Origin: Lachnospira sp. UBA3212
Lineage (GTDB): Bacteria; Bacillota; Clostridia; Lachnospirales; Lachnospiraceae
DNA length: 35,026 bases
Reading direction: 5' to 3'
Assembly (NCBI GenBank): GCA_002363615.1
Contig: DEWK01000011.1
Location: 250 to 35,275 of the forward strand
Shown: one piece after another, positions 32,490 to 35,026 of the stretch
How the letters are laid out: each line of letters begins with the position of its first letter
Numbering within the stretch: the first letter of the stretch is position 1
Program-made: the position numbers and the translations under genes
The notes under the pieces: generated by a model
Databases searched by the model: none
What the model saw: only the letters and a program-made list of their open reading frames with translations
What the model was told of the DNA's origin: nothing

Positions 32490-32929
32490 TAAAGTAGGTT
32501 TCGCCCTTTCCGCTGTCGGGTATTCCATGGGGCATACATTTGATTACACGGTTACATTGTTCAGCCCTTCGGCAAGGCTCATTTCAGAGCCATGTCTACT
32601 ACGGCCTCTGCTGACTTCTCACAGTTCGTTGTTACTACGACAAATGGAATCGCCTGTGAGACCTCGCGGGATAAGCCTGCCAGTCTTTCCTCGTATACCT
32701 GCCTGATTTACGCCCACGGGTTACGGTTGCCTTTTGGACTTTTCTGCCTACGGCCAGCTCATCCGCCGTAAACGCCTTGTATCAGGTTTCTATTCGTCAG
32801 GCTACGATTTCGCTATTCCTTCCTCTCGCCTACACCTTGCGATGTAAACCTTGAGAGTCGCTATGGGGTTCGTTGGCAACTACGCCCCTCGTGGACTTAC
32901 ACCACAGACTGACAGCATGCCCGTCATAC
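32490..32929 (-). mobile_element. Group II intron 5' remnant (domains I to IV start), maturase absent
   Basis: Read on minus from 32929, the sequence follows the order of a bacterial group II intron RNA as I remember such elements. It begins GTATGACGGGCATGC, parallel to the common GTGCGCCCGGCAT start. Then come GTGTAAGTCCAC, GGATGAGCTGGCCGTA, TCCCGCGAGGTCT, AAGTCAGCAGAGGCCGTAGT (32608-32589 on minus) and GAAGGGCTGAAC. These blocks occur in the same order in intact introns upstream of the reverse-transcriptase ORF. No reverse transcriptase, YADD motif or domain V is found beyond it, so the 3' part has been lost. The right-hand (5') edge is fairly sharp; the other edge is approximate. Base composition is clearly richer in GC than the flanks. 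Confidence 0.75.
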
Positions 32930-32931
32930 CG

Positions 32932-32964
32932 TAAAAAAATAAGACAGGATTTCTCCTGCCTTAT
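32932..32964 (-). terminator. Terminator of the rloAB operon
   Basis: ATAAGACAGG (32939-32948) pairs with CCTGCCTTAT (32955-32964), one G-U pair. On minus it is followed by a run of seven T. It begins 10 bases after the rloB stop. Confidence 0.9.
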
Positions 32965-32974
32965 CACCAAACTA

Positions 32975-33622
32975 CTATTCTGTTATCTTTCCTTTAATTT
33001 CTCCCACTAAATTATGTACAGTAGTACATGGGCACATCTCAGAAGGTTTTGTATAGCCATTATCAATACACTGCTTATACTTCTGCTCCGCAATCTTCAA
33101 AGCTTTTGTTTCATCACCCGTCTGAGCTAATCTCCGATATAAGCTTTTATCAGCTTTATCGTAATCATTACCAGTCTTTGATTTAAACAATTGTCCAAAT
33201 CTATCACAACACGTCCATGATTCCTGAATATTTGGCATCGAACCATAGTAAGCATGCATCCAAATTTCAAAACATGGATTGGACCACCCAACATTTATAT
33301 CCTTCTTTTTGGCTTCCGCTATTATCTCATCAAAATCCTTGACCTGATCCCTATCAAAGACAATCCATGAATTTCTGTACTGTGGATCATATGCCGTAAA
33401 TTCAATACACTTATCAATCAATCTCGCAGTTTTGGTCTCTACCACTTTGACTACAAGTTTATCTTGAATCTCTTTAGGTAAATCTGAATGAAGACCATCA
33501 AAATAACAACGCTCTGTTCCTTCTGTATCAGTAACAATCAGATAATACCCTAGTTCTGGAACCCTTGTGTTCCTACGTTGATCCCTTGTTTTTCGATTTC
33601 CTGTTCTATCTTTTTTCGCCAT
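32975..33622 (-). CDS. rloB: RloB/AbiLii-like TOPRIM nuclease-like protein
   Basis: The 215-residue protein has the RloB pattern. A basic N-terminus is followed by VTDTEGTERCYFDGL (glutamates E34/E37), the aspartate motif VFDRDQ (D90, D92) and SNPCFEIWM near 114-122. RloB proteins are TOPRIM-like and predicted to be nucleases. They occur beside restriction systems, and as the second protein of the AbiL phage-abortive system. The first ATG is used. Its AAGGAGG site lies inside the last codons of the ATPase gene, whose stop is only 3 bases upstream, so the two are tightly coupled. A terminator follows. The two-gene order ATPase then TOPRIM fits a toxin kept in check by, or activated through, the ATPase. 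Confidence 0.88.
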   Translation of the reverse strand: MAKKDRTGNRKTRDQRRNTRVPELGYYLIVTDTEGTERCYFDGLHSDLPKEIQDKLVVKVVETKTARLIDKCIEFTAYDPQYRNSWIVFDRDQVKDFDEIIAEAKKKDINVGWSNPCFEIWMHAYYGSMPNIQESWTCCDRFGQLFKSKTGNDYDKADKSLYRRLAQTGDETKALKIAEQKYKQCIDNGYTKPSEMCPCTTVHNLVGEIKGKITE

Positions 33623-33625
33623 TCC

Positions 33626-34888
33626 TTAATCCTCCTTAAGTATATCAATCGTCTTAAGAGTTGGAATAGCACCATATTTTCCGAGCAGATAGTTCTTCTC
33701 ATAACTCTCATCCTTGCGGATCTTCGTGCCATCTTCATTTATAAAGTCAGCCAAAGAGTACAAAGTTGAAACACCATCTGTATCCTTTTCTGTAAACCAT
33801 ATTTCATCTCTCCTTAAAAGCCGGTTAGACAATTGCCATGTATCATGTGTAGTAAAAATCAACTGAGCATGATTTACATTTACCTCAGGATTCAAGAATA
33901 TAAGGATAAAGTTTCTCACAAGAAGTGGATGCAAACGAGCATTTAATTCATCAATAAAATAAACACTTCCATTCTGCAGTACTTCTTGCAATTCAGGATA
34001 TAGCGCAAACATTTTTAATGTTCCTGCCGATTCCATTCCTAAAGGTATTTCTGCAATCTCATCAGAATCTATCTTCTTATGAATCGAATTAATCTTATAT
34101 GTAGGTTCCTTTGAATTACCCTCTGCAGGAACTTCCTCCACATTAAACCCCTTAATATTCTCATCAAATGATGAAAAATACTGTACAACTTTCTGTTGAA
34201 TACCCTTATCCTCTACGAATCCCTTTGGAAGTCTTCTGGATAAAAAGAAGTTCGTATACGCATTTCCAAAGTCAGCAAACTCGTTAGCCAAGAACCAATC
34301 TCGAACCAACTTGCACTTGTCAACTTTCAGTTTTGCCCCTAAAGAAACAATCAGTACCTGCTTATCCAATGCAACTTCTATATTATTTCTAGTAGACTTT
34401 GGTAATCCAGATAAATCCAATTCATTCTCTTCATCTGATCTATAAAAAATAGTCTTATAGTCTCTGGCTGTCTTTGCCTTATAGTTCAGCCATTCTTCAG
34501 TAACGCCTTCCTTGCCAATGCAGAATCCATAATTATAGCTCTTCTCTGACTTATCTCCAGGTACTGTAAAATATACTTCAAAGCTCGATTCAGAATCTTC
34601 TGATACACTATCAAACAAAAAAGGTGTTGGTCGATTTTCCCCGAACTTTACAGGATCATCACCATAATGCAAGGAATTAACTACATACTCCACCATATAC
34701 TCAAATGCACTATACACATTGGATTTACCACTTGCATTAGCACCATAAATCGCTGCAACAGGAAGTATTTTCTCATTACTAACACTAACCACTCTATCAT
34801 TAAACTCAGACATCTTTGCTGCTGAAAGATCAAGCGTTGCATCATCTCTAAATGATCTAAAGTTTTTGAAATTAAATTGAATCAACAT
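33626..34888 (-). CDS. rloA: RloA/AbiLi-like AAA15-family ATPase
   Basis: The 420-residue protein is an SMC/ABC-like ATPase of the AAA15/AAA_21 group, also described as OLD-like ATPases without a TOPRIM part. Walker A is GANASGKS (49-56), after the typical start QFNFKNFRSFRD. Near residue 300 are a Walker B-like stretch VYFIDELNARLHPLL and the H-motif IFTTHDTWQL. Such ATPases pair with a separate TOPRIM protein (RloB) in AbiL and related defence systems and may sense phage proteins or DNA ends. GAGAGGA precedes the ATG. Its promoter is at 34914-34942. Alternatives are the similar PARIS AriA or Gabija-like ATPases, but the partner here is RloB-like, not DUF4435 or UvrD. Confidence 0.88.
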   Translation of the reverse strand: MLIQFNFKNFRSFRDDATLDLSAAKMSEFNDRVVSVSNEKILPVAAIYGANASGKSNVYSAFEYMVEYVVNSLHYGDDPVKFGENRPTPFLFDSVSEDSESSFEVYFTVPGDKSEKSYNYGFCIGKEGVTEEWLNYKAKTARDYKTIFYRSDEENELDLSGLPKSTRNNIEVALDKQVLIVSLGAKLKVDKCKLVRDWFLANEFADFGNAYTNFFLSRRLPKGFVEDKGIQQKVVQYFSSFDENIKGFNVEEVPAEGNSKEPTYKINSIHKKIDSDEIAEIPLGMESAGTLKMFALYPELQEVLQNGSVYFIDELNARLHPLLVRNFILIFLNPEVNVNHAQLIFTTHDTWQLSNRLLRRDEIWFTEKDTDGVSTLYSLADFINEDGTKIRKDESYEKNYLLGKYGAIPTLKTIDILKED

Positions 34889-34913
34889 CGTTAATATCCT
34901 CTCTTTCTACTGT

Positions 34914-34942
34914 AGTATATCCCATTTTCATCAATATTTCAA
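34914..34942 (-). promoter_or_regulatory. Promoter of the rloAB operon
   Basis: Minus strand TTGAAA (34937-34942), 17-base spacer, TATACT (34914-34919), about 20 bases before the ribosome site. Nothing else is recognised between here and the window end. Confidence 0.78.
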
Positions 34943-35026
34943 CGCTATATTGTGATTTTTTCTCATTTACGTGTATATTTTCCTTACAACAGAAAACGCA
35001 GGCTGAATTGGAAAACTGACTTCCAG

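Noticed and set aside
32375..32539. 54-codon frame as a small gene or truncated maturase
   Set aside because: No ribosome site, no similarity I can recall to maturase N-termini, and it begins inside the intron-like RNA.
32485..32706. 73-codon plus-strand frame
   Set aside because: It is antisense to the intron-like RNA; frames like this are by-products of conserved RNA sequence.

Overview
The window looks like chromosomal DNA of an anaerobic, low-GC Firmicute, most likely a member of Lachnospiraceae. The evidence is a class III ribonucleotide reductase with NrdR-type operators, strong AGGAGG ribosome sites, consensus sigma-A promoters, a fused FolB-FolK next to FolP and a small HD protein, a GH51 arabinofuranosidase, a CAP-domain surface protein with a BspA-type repeat, and QueH for queuosine. 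Assignment below family level is inference. Most of the window is housekeeping. The last 3 kb (about 32.1-35.0 kb, minus strand) is accessory.

Layout. 1-6 kb: the 5' end of a tRNA-Ser leaving the window, a RelQ-like small alarmone synthetase coupled behind a 1033-aa repeat-bearing surface protein, then pyridoxamine kinase and a ketopantoate-reductase family protein, all on minus. 6-10.2 kb, plus: QueH, a one-chain MacB/FtsX-type ABC transporter, and a zinc-ribbon DUF4234 membrane protein. 10.3-14.5 kb: leuS (minus) and the arabinofuranosidase gene (plus) diverge from overlapping -35 boxes. 14.5-17.8 kb: a lipoprotein, a PHP-family histidinol phosphatase, a DUF1810 protein and a ComEC-like metallo-beta-lactamase lipoprotein. 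17.9-21.2 kb, plus: a zinc-ribbon membrane protein coupled to a protein with two TPM domains, then two tandem stand-alone receiver-like proteins. 21.2-26 kb, minus: SNF2 helicase, DUF3810 metalloprotease-like protein and a membrane-anchored RNase-toxin-like protein in one operon, and upstream of it a secreted SH3-like protein. 26-28.4 kb, minus: HD protein, folP and folBK from one strong promoter, with a terminator between folP and folBK. 28.5-29.6 kb, plus: azlCD. 29.7-32.1 kb: nrdD with a perfect sigma-A promoter, a leader terminator-like hairpin and two NrdR-like boxes.

Accessory end. An RloA/RloB (AbiL-like) ATPase-TOPRIM pair, a probable phage-defence system, is transcribed on minus from its own promoter and ends at a clear terminator. 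Three bases beyond that terminator's T-run begins a structured sequence that I read as the 5' part of a group II intron whose maturase is missing. About 350 bp of unassigned, inverted-repeat-rich DNA separates it from the nrdD control region.

The items most worth following up are the RloAB/intron junction, the twin atypical receivers, the stand-alone BECR-like RNase, and the control elements of nrdD and of the fol operon.
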